DNA from: Lachnospiraceae bacterium
Lineage (GTDB): Bacteria; Bacillota; Clostridia; Lachnospirales; Lachnospiraceae
NCBI GenBank assembly: GCA_022790905.1
Contig: JAAVYC010000213.1
Coordinates: 1-5,086, forward strand
Length of the DNA: 5,086 nucleotides
Direction of reading: 5' to 3'
Below, piece after piece: positions 1 to 5,086 of this stretch; positions within the stretch are counted from its first letter, which is position 1, and the number at the start of each line of letters is the position of its first letter. The notes below the pieces were generated by a model. The model was not told where the DNA came from. It ran no database searches and saw nothing but the letters and a program-made list of their open reading frames with translations. Made by a program: the position numbers and the translations under genes.

Positions 1-31
1 TGCCAAGACCCTGCATTTTTGTGAATTTCAT
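1..31 (-). CDS. dapF: Diaminopimelate epimerase, N-terminal fragment (cut by window edge)
   Basis: Only the first ten codons are inside the window; they read MKFTKMQGLG. This matches the characteristic start of diaminopimelate epimerase (M-x-F-x-K-M-x-G-x-G-N-D), and the one further base, A, fits the expected Asn codon. DapF converts LL- to meso-diaminopimelate in the cytoplasm, for lysine and peptidoglycan synthesis. The start is well supported: AGGAGG lies at 39-44, seven bases upstream of the ATG. The gene follows the ANTAR gene in the same direction with a 118-base gap that holds a TATAAT box, so it may have its own promoter and also receive read-through. The identification rests on ten residues only; the rest of the gene lies outside the window. 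Confidence 0.7.
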   Translation of the reverse strand, partial: MKFTKMQGLG

Positions 32-56
32 TCCATCCCCTCCTTTTTCAAATCCA

Positions 57-62
57 ATTATA
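57..62 (-). promoter_or_regulatory. Probable -10 box for the dapF-like gene
   Basis: A perfect TATAAT on the minus strand lies about 25 bases before the ATG, which would give a short leader of roughly 20 bases. The hexamer 17 bases upstream (TAGTAT, 80-85) is a poor match to TTGACA, so the promoter may be weak or activator-dependent, or the box may be fortuitous. Confidence 0.5.
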
Positions 63-149
63 GGGCTCTTTCTCCACAAATACTAGTCCTTTTCTGATAA
101 AAAGCAATTTTTACACTCTATCTGACCGATTTTTATCTGTGACCCCCAA

Positions 150-695
150 TTACCACCTCATCAGACTTAAGATCATCTCTGCCGTCTCAATCATCCCTGT
201 ACCGCTGTCCATGCTGCTTTTTTGGATATAACGGTGAGCTTCCTCTTCTGTCATTTCATTTCTCTCCATCAATAGATTTTTTGCCTCCCTCAAAATTTTT
301 TCTTCCTCTGAGGTGCGCTCTTTTGAGACTTTCCGCCTTTTCCTGCATTTTTCTTCATAAGTATAGGCCATCATCTCCAGAGTATGTACCAATTCATGCA
401 CTTTAAACGGCGTCGAGAGGCAGATGACATCTGATCCCTCTCTATTGATGATATTTGCCTGCGCGCCCAGCAATAACATCTCAAAATCATCTGGAAGATA
501 CTCTTTTATCTCCATATAAGACATATCCACAAACCGGTACCCACAGATGAGAATCCCTCCTCCCAAAGAGTTGACCTGTTGCAGCACCTGACTTCCCGTT
601 GTGCAGACCGCATTTACCTGATATCCGCTCTTTACAAGAATTCTTTTTATATTTTTTGCGTTCTCTATTTTCGGAAACGCTACTACTATATTCAT
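150..695 (-). CDS. ANTAR-domain RNA-binding regulator with degenerate receiver domain
   Basis: This 181-residue protein has a receiver-like N-terminal half (about 1-110), a basic linker (KCRKRRK, 116-122) and a C-terminal ANTAR domain (about 126-178). The ANTAR signature is visible as AKNLLMERNEMTEEEAHRYI (138-157) followed by the third helix near 168-178. ANTAR domains bind RNA and prevent transcription termination in leaders of nitrogen and amine genes (NasT, AmiR, EutV are known examples). The receiver half lacks the usual acidic pocket after strand 1 (VVAFPK). It has CGY where the phosphoacceptor Asp is expected (51-53), and Thr-Pro-Phe instead of Lys-Pro-Phe (95-97). It is therefore probably not phosphorylated and may sense a ligand or partner instead. 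The gene starts 17 bases after glnA with only a weak ribosome binding site (GGGAA), so translation may depend on glnA. The specific target RNA is inference. Confidence 0.9.
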   Translation of the reverse strand: MNIVVAFPKIENAKNIKRILVKSGYQVNAVCTTGSQVLQQVNSLGGGILICGYRFVDMSYMEIKEYLPDDFEMLLLGAQANIINREGSDVICLSTPFKVHELVHTLEMMAYTYEEKCRKRRKVSKERTSEEEKILREAKNLLMERNEMTEEEAHRYIQKSSMDSGTGMIETAEMILSLMRW

Positions 696-712
696 CTTAT
701 TTTTGTTCCCGT

Positions 713-2044
713 CTAAATTCTATATAAATACTGTGCAATCTCCCAATCTGTAACTTGACCTGTATAGGCCGTCCATTCTGCTCTCTTCGCCTGAATATAG
801 TGTTTTCCGATATGCGGCCCCAATACTTTCAGTAAAAATTCATCTTTTTCCAATTCGTCAATAGCTTCCACTAAAGAACTCGGAAGCGCTTCGATTCCCT
901 CCGCCTTTTTCTCATCCAGACGCATCTCATAGACATTTGTCGTCACAGGCGCAGGAGGTTCGATCTGATTACGGATTCCTTCTAGTCCAGCCGCAAGACA
1001 TACCGCAAGAGCCAGATATGGATTGGCCGCTGGATCGGGACTGCGCAATTCCACTCTCCTTCCCGCTTCCCTCGAATCTGGAATCCGAATCAGGGGACTG
1101 CGGTTTGTCGCAGACCAGGCAATATAGATCGGAGCCTCGTAACCGGGAACGAAACGCTTATAAGAATTCACAAGCGGATTTGTGATCGCTGTAATCCCTT
1201 TAATATGTCTCATGATTCCGCCGATAAAATAATAGGCCTCTTTGCTGAGACGCAATTCATTTTGTTCATCATAAAAAATATTCTTTTTGTCTTTTTCCAG
1301 AGATATATTAATATGCATACCAGAACCATTCGTACCATATTTAGGCTTTGGCATAAAACTCGCAAAAAGTCCATGGCGTTTTGCGACCGTCTTTACGGCC
1401 AATTTAAACGTCATAATACGGTCCGCCGTCACCAGTGCTTCATCGTATTTAAAATCAATCTCATGCTGTGCAGGCGCCATTTCGTGATGCGACGCCTCGA
1501 TCTCAAATCCCATATCCTCTAATGTAAGCACCATATCTCGTCTCGCATTTTCCCCCAGATCAATCGGTCCCAAGTCGAAATAGCTCGCTTTCTCATGTGT
1601 AATCGTAGTCGGCTGTCCATCTTCATCCGTATGAAATAGAAAAAATTCACATTCCGGCCCCACGTTTAATATATATCCCATCTTTTCCGCTTCCTGTATG
1701 ACCCTTTTCAGCACAAAACGCGGATCCCCCTCAAAAGGTTCCCCGTCCATTCGGAATACATCACAAATGATCCTCGCTACTTTGCCCTGCTGAGGTCTCC
1801 ACGGAAAAATGACAAATGTATCCAGATCAGGATGAAGGTACATATCAGACTCCTCAATCCGCACAAAACCTTCAATTGAGGAACCGTCAAACATACACTG
1901 ATTATCCAGTGCCTTTTCCAACTGTGTCTTGGTAATCGCCACATTTTTTAAGCTGCCAAACATATCCGTAAATTGCAAACGGATAAATTCCACATCTTCT
2001 TCCTCTACCAGACGTATAATATCTCTTTTCGTATATCTGCTCAC
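713..2044 (-). CDS. glnA: Glutamine synthetase, type I-alpha
   Basis: This enzyme makes glutamine from glutamate, ammonium and ATP in the cytoplasm and forms a dodecamer. The 443-residue length is that of the short GS-I-alpha form of Firmicutes (about 444), without the insertion and adenylylation site of the enterobacterial type. Visible motifs are the latch FDGSSIEGF (52-60), metal ligands in GPECEFF (129-135) and HHEMAPAQHEID (186-197), GSGMHINIS (240-248), the Glu flap NSYKRFVPGYEAP (293-305) and the phosphate/ADP site RRVELRSPDPAANPYLA (329-345). Arg62 is present; its Bacillus subtilis counterpart mediates glutamine feedback inhibition. The start codon is GTG at 2044, overlapping the hisA stop as GTGA. 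AAAGGAG sits ten bases upstream (2055-2061), inside the hisA end. The nearby in-frame Met residues lie inside conserved sequence, so GTG is the right start. Placement between hisA and an ANTAR gene suggests control by antitermination rather than GlnR, but this is inference. Confidence 0.98.
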   Translation of the reverse strand: MSRYTKRDIIRLVEEEDVEFIRLQFTDMFGSLKNVAITKTQLEKALDNQCMFDGSSIEGFVRIEESDMYLHPDLDTFVIFPWRPQQGKVARIICDVFRMDGEPFEGDPRFVLKRVIQEAEKMGYILNVGPECEFFLFHTDEDGQPTTITHEKASYFDLGPIDLGENARRDMVLTLEDMGFEIEASHHEMAPAQHEIDFKYDEALVTADRIMTFKLAVKTVAKRHGLFASFMPKPKYGTNGSGMHINISLEKDKKNIFYDEQNELRLSKEAYYFIGGIMRHIKGITAITNPLVNSYKRFVPGYEAPIYIAWSATNRSPLIRIPDSREAGRRVELRSPDPAANPYLALAVCLAAGLEGIRNQIEPPAPVTTNVYEMRLDEKKAEGIEALPSSLVEAIDELEKDEFLLKVLGPHIGKHYIQAKRAEWTAYTGQVTDWEIAQYLYRI

Positions 2045-2832
2045 GATTCCATCTCTCCTTTTTCTATATATTCCAACACTTCTTCATATTTTATATTGCC
2101 CCCAAATAAATCCAGAGCGCTTCCGATTGTCACATTCAAATGTCCCCTCCCAAGCTTTTTTAACTGTACGAGATCCGAAAAGCTCCCAACGCCTCCTGCA
2201 TAAGTGATCGGAATTTTTTTCCAATTTCCCAGTAAAGCTGCGAGTTCTGTCTCGATTCCAGAGGCTTTTCCCTCGACATCCACCGCATGAATCAAAAATT
2301 CTGAGGCATATTTTGACAATTCATTTAAGATTTCTTCCGTGATACGCTCCTCTGTAAACTTTTGCCATCGGTCGGTCACAATGTAATAGTCATCTTCTTT
2401 TCTACGGCAGCTAAGATCCAGCACCAAATGTTCTCTGCCCGTCGCTTTTACCAAACGTTCCAGGTTTTTATAATGAATCTTTCCATCCGAAAAGACATAA
2501 GATGTCACAATCACATGGCTCGCTCCAAAATTTAAGAACTCTCCTGCATTCTCAGCAGTAATCCCGCCCCCAACCTGAAGCCCATTTGGATAAGCTCTAA
2601 GCGCCTTTATTGCCTGTTCTTTTGTCTCGTCATAATATGCAGAACTCACTGGGTTGAGCATGATAATATGCCCGCCTTTTAATCCCTGTTTTCGGTAGAG
2701 ATCTGCAAAAAAAGCGGCATCCTGATCTGCCACAAAGTTTTCTTTTGCGCGGTCTCCTTCATCTAAAAGACTTCCTCCAACAATCTGTTTTACTCTTCCA
2801 TTATGAATATCTATACAAGGTCGAAACTCCAT
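2041..2832 (-). CDS. hisA: Phosphoribosylformimino-AICAR-P isomerase (HisA), eukaryotic type
   Basis: HisA catalyses the Amadori rearrangement of ProFAR to PRFAR, the fourth step of histidine synthesis, using a TIM barrel. The 263-residue protein resembles fungal and plant HisA (yeast HIS6) more than ordinary bacterial HisA. From memory of HIS6, shared stretches include CIDIHNGRVKQIVGG (6-20), LQVGGGI (85-91), VIVTS (107-111), LDLSCR (138-143), FLIHAVDVEG (179-188), YAGG (211-214) and GSALDLFGGN (237-246). The usual bacterial N-terminal pattern of 'PAIDLxxGxxVRL' is absent. Asp8 and Asp139 are the likely catalytic acid/base pair by position. The ATG is preceded by AAAGGAG (2840-2846). It is the first gene of the operon, its stop overlaps glnA, and no other his gene is in the window. 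Its product feeds HisHF, which consumes glutamine, so coupling to glnA makes metabolic sense. Confidence 0.92.
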   Translation of the reverse strand: MEFRPCIDIHNGRVKQIVGGSLLDEGDRAKENFVADQDAAFFADLYRKQGLKGGHIIMLNPVSSAYYDETKEQAIKALRAYPNGLQVGGGITAENAGEFLNFGASHVIVTSYVFSDGKIHYKNLERLVKATGREHLVLDLSCRRKEDDYYIVTDRWQKFTEERITEEILNELSKYASEFLIHAVDVEGKASGIETELAALLGNWKKIPITYAGGVGSFSDLVQLKKLGRGHLNVTIGSALDLFGGNIKYEEVLEYIEKGEMES

Positions 2833-2854
2833 ATTTTTTCTCCTTTACACTCTC

Positions 2855-2895
2855 GAAAAAAGGACAACGTTCATCTATTATGACTCCGTTGTCCT
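2855..2895 (-). terminator. Intrinsic terminator in the hisA-glnA leader (putative attenuator)
   Basis: On the minus strand AGGACAACG (2887-2895) pairs perfectly with CGTTGTCCT (2861-2869) and runs straight into a T tract (down to 2856). The loop is 17 bases, within which TCAT (2880-2883) can pair with ATGA (2871-2874) around AATAG. No T tract follows on the plus strand, so it acts only toward hisA. It sits between the hisA promoter and start codon, with no minus-strand gene before it in the divergent region. This argues for conditional termination rather than the end of another transcript. Control by the operon's ANTAR protein is inference. Confidence 0.78.
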
Positions 2896-2901
2896 GTGCT
2901 T

Positions 2902-2930
2902 AGAATATCATATTTTTCAGGAAAAGTAAA
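2902..2930 (-). promoter_or_regulatory. Probable promoter of the hisA-glnA-ANTAR operon
   Basis: On the minus strand TTTACT (2925-2930) and TATTCT (2902-2907) are separated by exactly 17 bases, and TGA just before the -10 gives an extended -10 element. The predicted start is near 2895, at the first base of the terminator stem, so the transcript would begin with that hairpin. The start could be a few bases off, and a further upstream promoter cannot be excluded. Confidence 0.6.
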
Positions 2931-2941
2931 CACATTCCAGA

Positions 2942-2970
2942 TTGACACACAGACCTTTTTTTGCTAGAAT
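2942..2970 (+). promoter_or_regulatory. Sigma-A-type promoter of guaB
   Basis: A perfect -35 box TTGACA (2942-2947) is followed after 17 bases by TAGAAT (2965-2970), with TGC immediately before it as an extended -10. Transcription should start near 2977, giving a leader of about 100 bases before the guaB ATG. The -35 box is 11 bases from that of the divergent hisA promoter. Confidence 0.82.
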
Positions 2971-3000
2971 TGAGAAACTAAAACTCACTAATAAGACTTT

Positions 3001-3030
3001 TCTGACAAGCTAAAAAGAATATTTGTCGGA
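3001..3030 (+). other. Stem-loop in the guaB leader
   Basis: TCTGACAA (3001-3008) can pair with TTGTCGGA (3023-3030) through eight pairs, one of them U-G, plus a possible G-U closing pair, leaving a loop of about 12 A-rich bases. It lies in the 5' untranslated RNA, roughly 25 bases after the predicted start. It is followed by TCATTTTCT, which is too mixed for a good terminator. I recognise no riboswitch family here; it may be structural, a protein site, or chance. Confidence 0.45.
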
Positions 3031-3079
3031 TCATTTTCTAAGAAAAATACAAATTTATAAGAAAGAGAGGCAGTTTTTT

Positions 3080-4534
3080 ATGGGCACAATTATCGGTGAA
3101 GGAATCACATTTGACGACGTTTTATTGGTCCCTGCATATTCGGAAGTTACCCCAAATATGATTGATCTATCCACATATTTAACAAAAAAGGTAAAGTTAA
3201 ATATCCCCATGATGAGTGCAAGTATGGATACCGTCACGGAACACAGAATGGCCATCGCTATGGCCAGACAGGGAGGTATCGGTATCATCCATAAAAATAT
3301 GTCAATTGAAACACAGGCAGAAGAAGTAGATAAGGTGAAGCGATCTGAAAATGGTGTGATCACAGACCCATTCTCACTCTCTCCAGAACACACTCTACAG
3401 GACGCCGATCATTTGATGGCTAAGTTTCGTATTTCCGGTGTCCCAATCACAGAGGGCACAAAACTAGTTGGAATCATTACAAATCGCGATTTAAAATTCG
3501 AGACAGATTTCTCAAAAAAAATCGAGGAATCTATGACTTCCGAGGAATTGATCACTGCTCCGGAGGGAATTACACTTGAGGAAGCAAAAGCAATTTTGGC
3601 CAAAGCCCGGAAAGAAAAATTGCCAATTGTGGACAAGGACAACAATTTAAAAGGTCTGATCACCATTAAGGATATAGAAAAACAAATTAAGTATCCAACT
3701 TCCGCAAAAGATTCTCAGGGACGTCTTCTCTGCGGTGCAGGTGTCGGAATCACCTCAAATATGATGGACCGTGTGAATGCTTTAGTAAACGCTCACGTAG
3801 ATGTCATTGTCGTAGATTCGGCTCATGGCCATTCTAAAAATATTTTAGAAGCAGTCAAAAAAATCAAGAGTGCACATCCCGACCTGCAAGTGATTGCCGG
3901 AAATGTCGCAACTGGAAACGCTGTAAAAGATTTGATTGAGGCTGGTGCGGACGCCGTAAAAATTGGTATTGGACCTGGCTCTATCTGTACTACACGTGTC
4001 GTTGCAGGTATTGGCGTTCCTCAGATCACCGCTATTATGGAAGGCTATGCCGTTGCAAAAGAATATGGTATCCCAGTCATCGCTGATGGAGGTATCAAAT
4101 ATTCTGGAGACATGACTAAGGCAATTGCCGCCGGCGCTAATGTCTGCATGATGGGCAGTATTTTTGCAGGCTGCGACGAAAGTCCCGGAATCTTTGAATT
4201 ATATCAGGGAAGAAAATATAAAGTTTACCGTGGTATGGGTTCTCTCGCCGCTATGGAAAACGGTTCCAAAGACCGTTATTTCCAAGAAGATGCCAAAAAA
4301 CTGGTCCCGGAAGGCGTGGAGGGACGCGTTGCATATAAAGGAAGCGTGGAAGACACAGTATACCAGTTGATCGGCGGTTTGCGTTCCGGTATGGGATATT
4401 GTGGAGCTCCAGATATTGAAACTTTGAAAAAAACAGGAAAATTTGTCAAAATTTCTGCCGCTTCTCTCAAAGAAAGTCATCCGCACGATATTCACATTAC
4501 CAAAGAAGCACCAAATTATAGCATTGATGAATAG
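3080..4534 (+). CDS. guaB: Inosine-5'-monophosphate dehydrogenase
   Basis: GuaB oxidises IMP to XMP with NAD, the committed step of guanine nucleotide synthesis, as a cytoplasmic tetramer. The 484-residue length is normal for the bacterial enzyme. The N-terminal part of the barrel carries FDDVLLVP (11-18) and SASMDTVTE (46-54). Two CBS domains occupy about 93-148 and 153-207. The barrel resumes with GAGVGI (219-224), VDSAHGHS (245-252), the active-site and potassium loop GIGPGSICTTR (296-306) with catalytic Cys303, and IMP-binding ADGGI (335-339, Asp336). The mobile flap carries Arg399-Tyr400 in SKDRYF. The ATG at 3080 was chosen because GAGAGG lies at 3065-3070 and the family's usual start (GEGITFDDV) follows; an in-frame TTG 57 bases upstream adds an unrelated tail. 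It is a single-gene unit with its own promoter, divergent from hisA-glnA, ending at a strong terminator. Confidence 0.98.
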   Translation: MGTIIGEGITFDDVLLVPAYSEVTPNMIDLSTYLTKKVKLNIPMMSASMDTVTEHRMAIAMARQGGIGIIHKNMSIETQAEEVDKVKRSENGVITDPFSLSPEHTLQDADHLMAKFRISGVPITEGTKLVGIITNRDLKFETDFSKKIEESMTSEELITAPEGITLEEAKAILAKARKEKLPIVDKDNNLKGLITIKDIEKQIKYPTSAKDSQGRLLCGAGVGITSNMMDRVNALVNAHVDVIVVDSAHGHSKNILEAVKKIKSAHPDLQVIAGNVATGNAVKDLIEAGADAVKIGIGPGSICTTRVVAGIGVPQITAIMEGYAVAKEYGIPVIADGGIKYSGDMTKAIAAGANVCMMGSIFAGCDESPGIFELYQGRKYKVYRGMGSLAAMENGSKDRYFQEDAKKLVPEGVEGRVAYKGSVEDTVYQLIGGLRSGMGYCGAPDIETLKKTGKFVKISAASLKESHPHDIHITKEAPNYSIDE

Positions 4535-4545
4535 TTGTTTCAACG

Positions 4546-4584
4546 AAAAAAGGAGATGTCCAAATTTTGCGCATCTCCTTTTTC
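4546..4584. terminator. Bidirectional intrinsic terminator between guaB and the lipoprotein gene
   Basis: AAAAAGGAGATG (4547-4558) pairs perfectly with CATCTCCTTTTT (4572-4583) around a 13-base loop. The stem is flanked by A residues on the left and T residues on the right, so both strands give a hairpin with a U tract. It begins 12 bases after the guaB stop and lies about 50 bases beyond the stop of the convergent lipoprotein gene. It can serve both. Confidence 0.9.
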
Positions 4585-4632
4585 TATCTTTTTAGACCTC
4601 TTTTTCCATAAATCTCAATACACCTTTGTGAA

Positions 4633-5001
4633 CTAAGCTGGACGAGTCGGGTCAGTAGGATCGTTCGTATTCATGCCGATTCTTGCAGGGGCGGCATTGC
4701 CTTTTTTATTATTCTTTTTGTTATTGTCATCGCCGTCCATAGCATCATCTACTGCATCTTTGATCCCATCTCCAACATCTTCGACACCATCTACCATGCC
4801 CTCTCCGACATCCTCGACCGCATCTCCGGTATCCTTTGCAGTATCATCTTTTTTGTTATCCTTGTTGTTTGCAGTTTCATCCTGAGTTCCTGTCGTATCA
4901 TTTGCCTTATCATCTTTATTATCATTATTACCACAGGCCACTAAGACTCCCAATGCCATCACTAACATGGCACCGACTATGATTTTTTTGAATTTTTTCA
5001 T
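4633..5001 (-). CDS. Small acidic lipoprotein with three 11-residue repeats, function unknown
   Basis: This 122-residue protein has a lipoprotein signal: basic MKKFKK, a hydrophobic stretch (7-22), and a lipobox LVAC with Cys23 as the likely lipidated residue. It is thus expected on the outer face of the membrane. The mature part is low in complexity: an N/D/K/T-rich linker (24-58), then three tandem 11-residue units (60-70, 71-81, 82-92) of the form D-A/G-V-E/D-D-V/A, then an Asn/Lys run (93-101) and a Pro-containing tail (104-122). Hydrophobic residues in the repeats recur as in an amphipathic helix. AAAGGAGA stands before the ATG, with GGAG at 5013-5016. I recognise no enzyme domain and no named family. 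The gene converges on guaB, from which it is separated by a terminator, so no functional link is implied. Confidence 0.85.
   Translation of the reverse strand: MKKFKKIIVGAMLVMALGVLVACGNNDNKDDKANDTTGTQDETANNKDNKKDDTAKDTGDAVEDVGEGMVDGVEDVGDGIKDAVDDAMDGDDNNKKNNKKGNAAPARIGMNTNDPTDPTRPA
4726..4824 (-). repeat. Three tandem 33-bp units encoding 11-residue repeats
   Basis: The units are 4792-4824, 4759-4791 and 4726-4758 in reading order. They encode DAVEDVGEGMV, DGVEDVGDGIK and DAVDDAMDGDD. The first two share seven of eleven residues (D-x-V-E-D-V-G-x-G) and the third is more diverged. The 33-bp period keeps the reading frame and suggests growth by in-frame duplication. Confidence 0.75.
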
Positions 5002-5054
5002 ATCAACACTATCTCCTTTTTTTTGATAGTACTAATATGTCCTTTATCTCCACA

Positions 5055-5082
5055 TTTATACGATGCAAACCTCATTTTTCAA
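5055..5082 (-). promoter_or_regulatory. Possible promoter of the lipoprotein gene
   Basis: On the minus strand TTGAAA (5077-5082) and TATAAA (5055-5060) are separated by 16 bases and would start transcription near 5048, leaving a leader of about 45 bases. The surrounding DNA is AT-rich, which raises the chance of a fortuitous match, and the window ends just upstream. Confidence 0.45.
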
Positions 5083-5086
5083 AAAA

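Noticed and set aside
96..137. Inverted repeat GATAAAAA / TTTTTATC as a terminator of the ANTAR operon
   Set aside because: The stem is eight almost purely AT pairs with a 26-base loop. A nested TAAAAA-GCAA-TTTTTA hairpin is equally weak, and neither resembles a functional intrinsic terminator.
937..1522. Plus-strand open frames inside glnA
   Set aside because: They lie antisense within a fully conserved gene, give compositionally odd proteins without recognisable motifs, and are shadows of the real reading frame.
1929..2207. Plus-strand open frames across the hisA-glnA junction
   Set aside because: They are antisense to two well-supported genes and have no recognisable domain; the hydrophobic appearance comes from the reverse complement of charged codons.
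2831..2980. Canonical double-hairpin ANTAR target with two A1/G4 hexaloops
   Set aside because: Only one convincing hairpin exists in the leader and its loop does not give a clean six-base A1/G4 loop, so the element is reported as an attenuator of uncertain type.
3023..3079. In-frame TTG start that would extend guaB by 19 residues
   Set aside because: It lies inside the leader stem-loop, lacks a good ribosome binding site, and the added residues do not resemble the family N-terminus; the ATG at 3080 has GAGAGG at the right distance.
2977..3079. Purine riboswitch or PurBox in the guaB leader
   Set aside because: The conserved purine aptamer core and loop-loop sequences are not present. The nearest PurBox-like stretch (CCGA on the minus strand near 3026-3029) mismatches at several consensus positions.
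4673..4885. Plus-strand hydrophobic Ser/Pro-rich open frame opposite the lipoprotein gene
   Set aside because: It is the complement of the repetitive Asp/Asn/Lys codons. The minus-strand frame has a lipobox signal peptide and a ribosome binding site.

Overview
The window looks like chromosomal DNA from a low-to-moderate GC Firmicute, most likely a clostridium of the Lachnospiraceae type. Evidence: strong AGGAGG-like ribosome binding sites, TTGACA/TATAAT-type promoters, a GS-I-alpha glutamine synthetase of Bacillus/Clostridium type followed by an ANTAR-domain protein, and a eukaryotic-type HisA of a kind I recall from some clostridia. The family assignment is inference. I see no mobile element, CRISPR array, tRNA or rRNA.

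Left part (1-2832, all minus strand). Read in the direction of transcription, from right to left, the order is hisA, glnA, an ANTAR-domain regulator, then the first ten codons of a gene that looks like dapF, cut by the window edge. hisA and glnA overlap by 4 bases (GTGA) and glnA is 17 bases from the regulator gene, so these three form one operon. The dapF-like gene follows after 118 bases, with its own -10 box and a strong ribosome binding site, and no convincing terminator before it.

Middle (2833-3079). A 247-base divergent control region carries back-to-back promoters: one for the hisA operon (minus) and one for guaB (plus), with -35 boxes only 11 bases apart. Between the hisA promoter and the hisA start is a good intrinsic terminator oriented in the operon's own direction. 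With no other minus-strand gene upstream of it here, it is best read as a leader attenuator. The operon's third gene encodes an ANTAR protein, a family of RNA-binding antiterminators, so autoregulation by antitermination is an attractive but unproven model.

Right part (3080-5086). guaB (IMP dehydrogenase) is on the plus strand. It converges on a small acidic lipoprotein gene (minus strand) with three 11-residue repeats, and a shared bidirectional terminator lies between them.

Metabolically, HisA makes the substrate of the glutamine-consuming HisHF synthase. GlnA makes glutamine. HisHF releases AICAR, which feeds IMP, the substrate of GuaB. The region therefore joins histidine, glutamine and purine supply. 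The most unusual items are the eukaryotic-type HisA coupled to glnA, the leader terminator, and an ANTAR protein whose receiver-like half lacks the phosphorylation residues.
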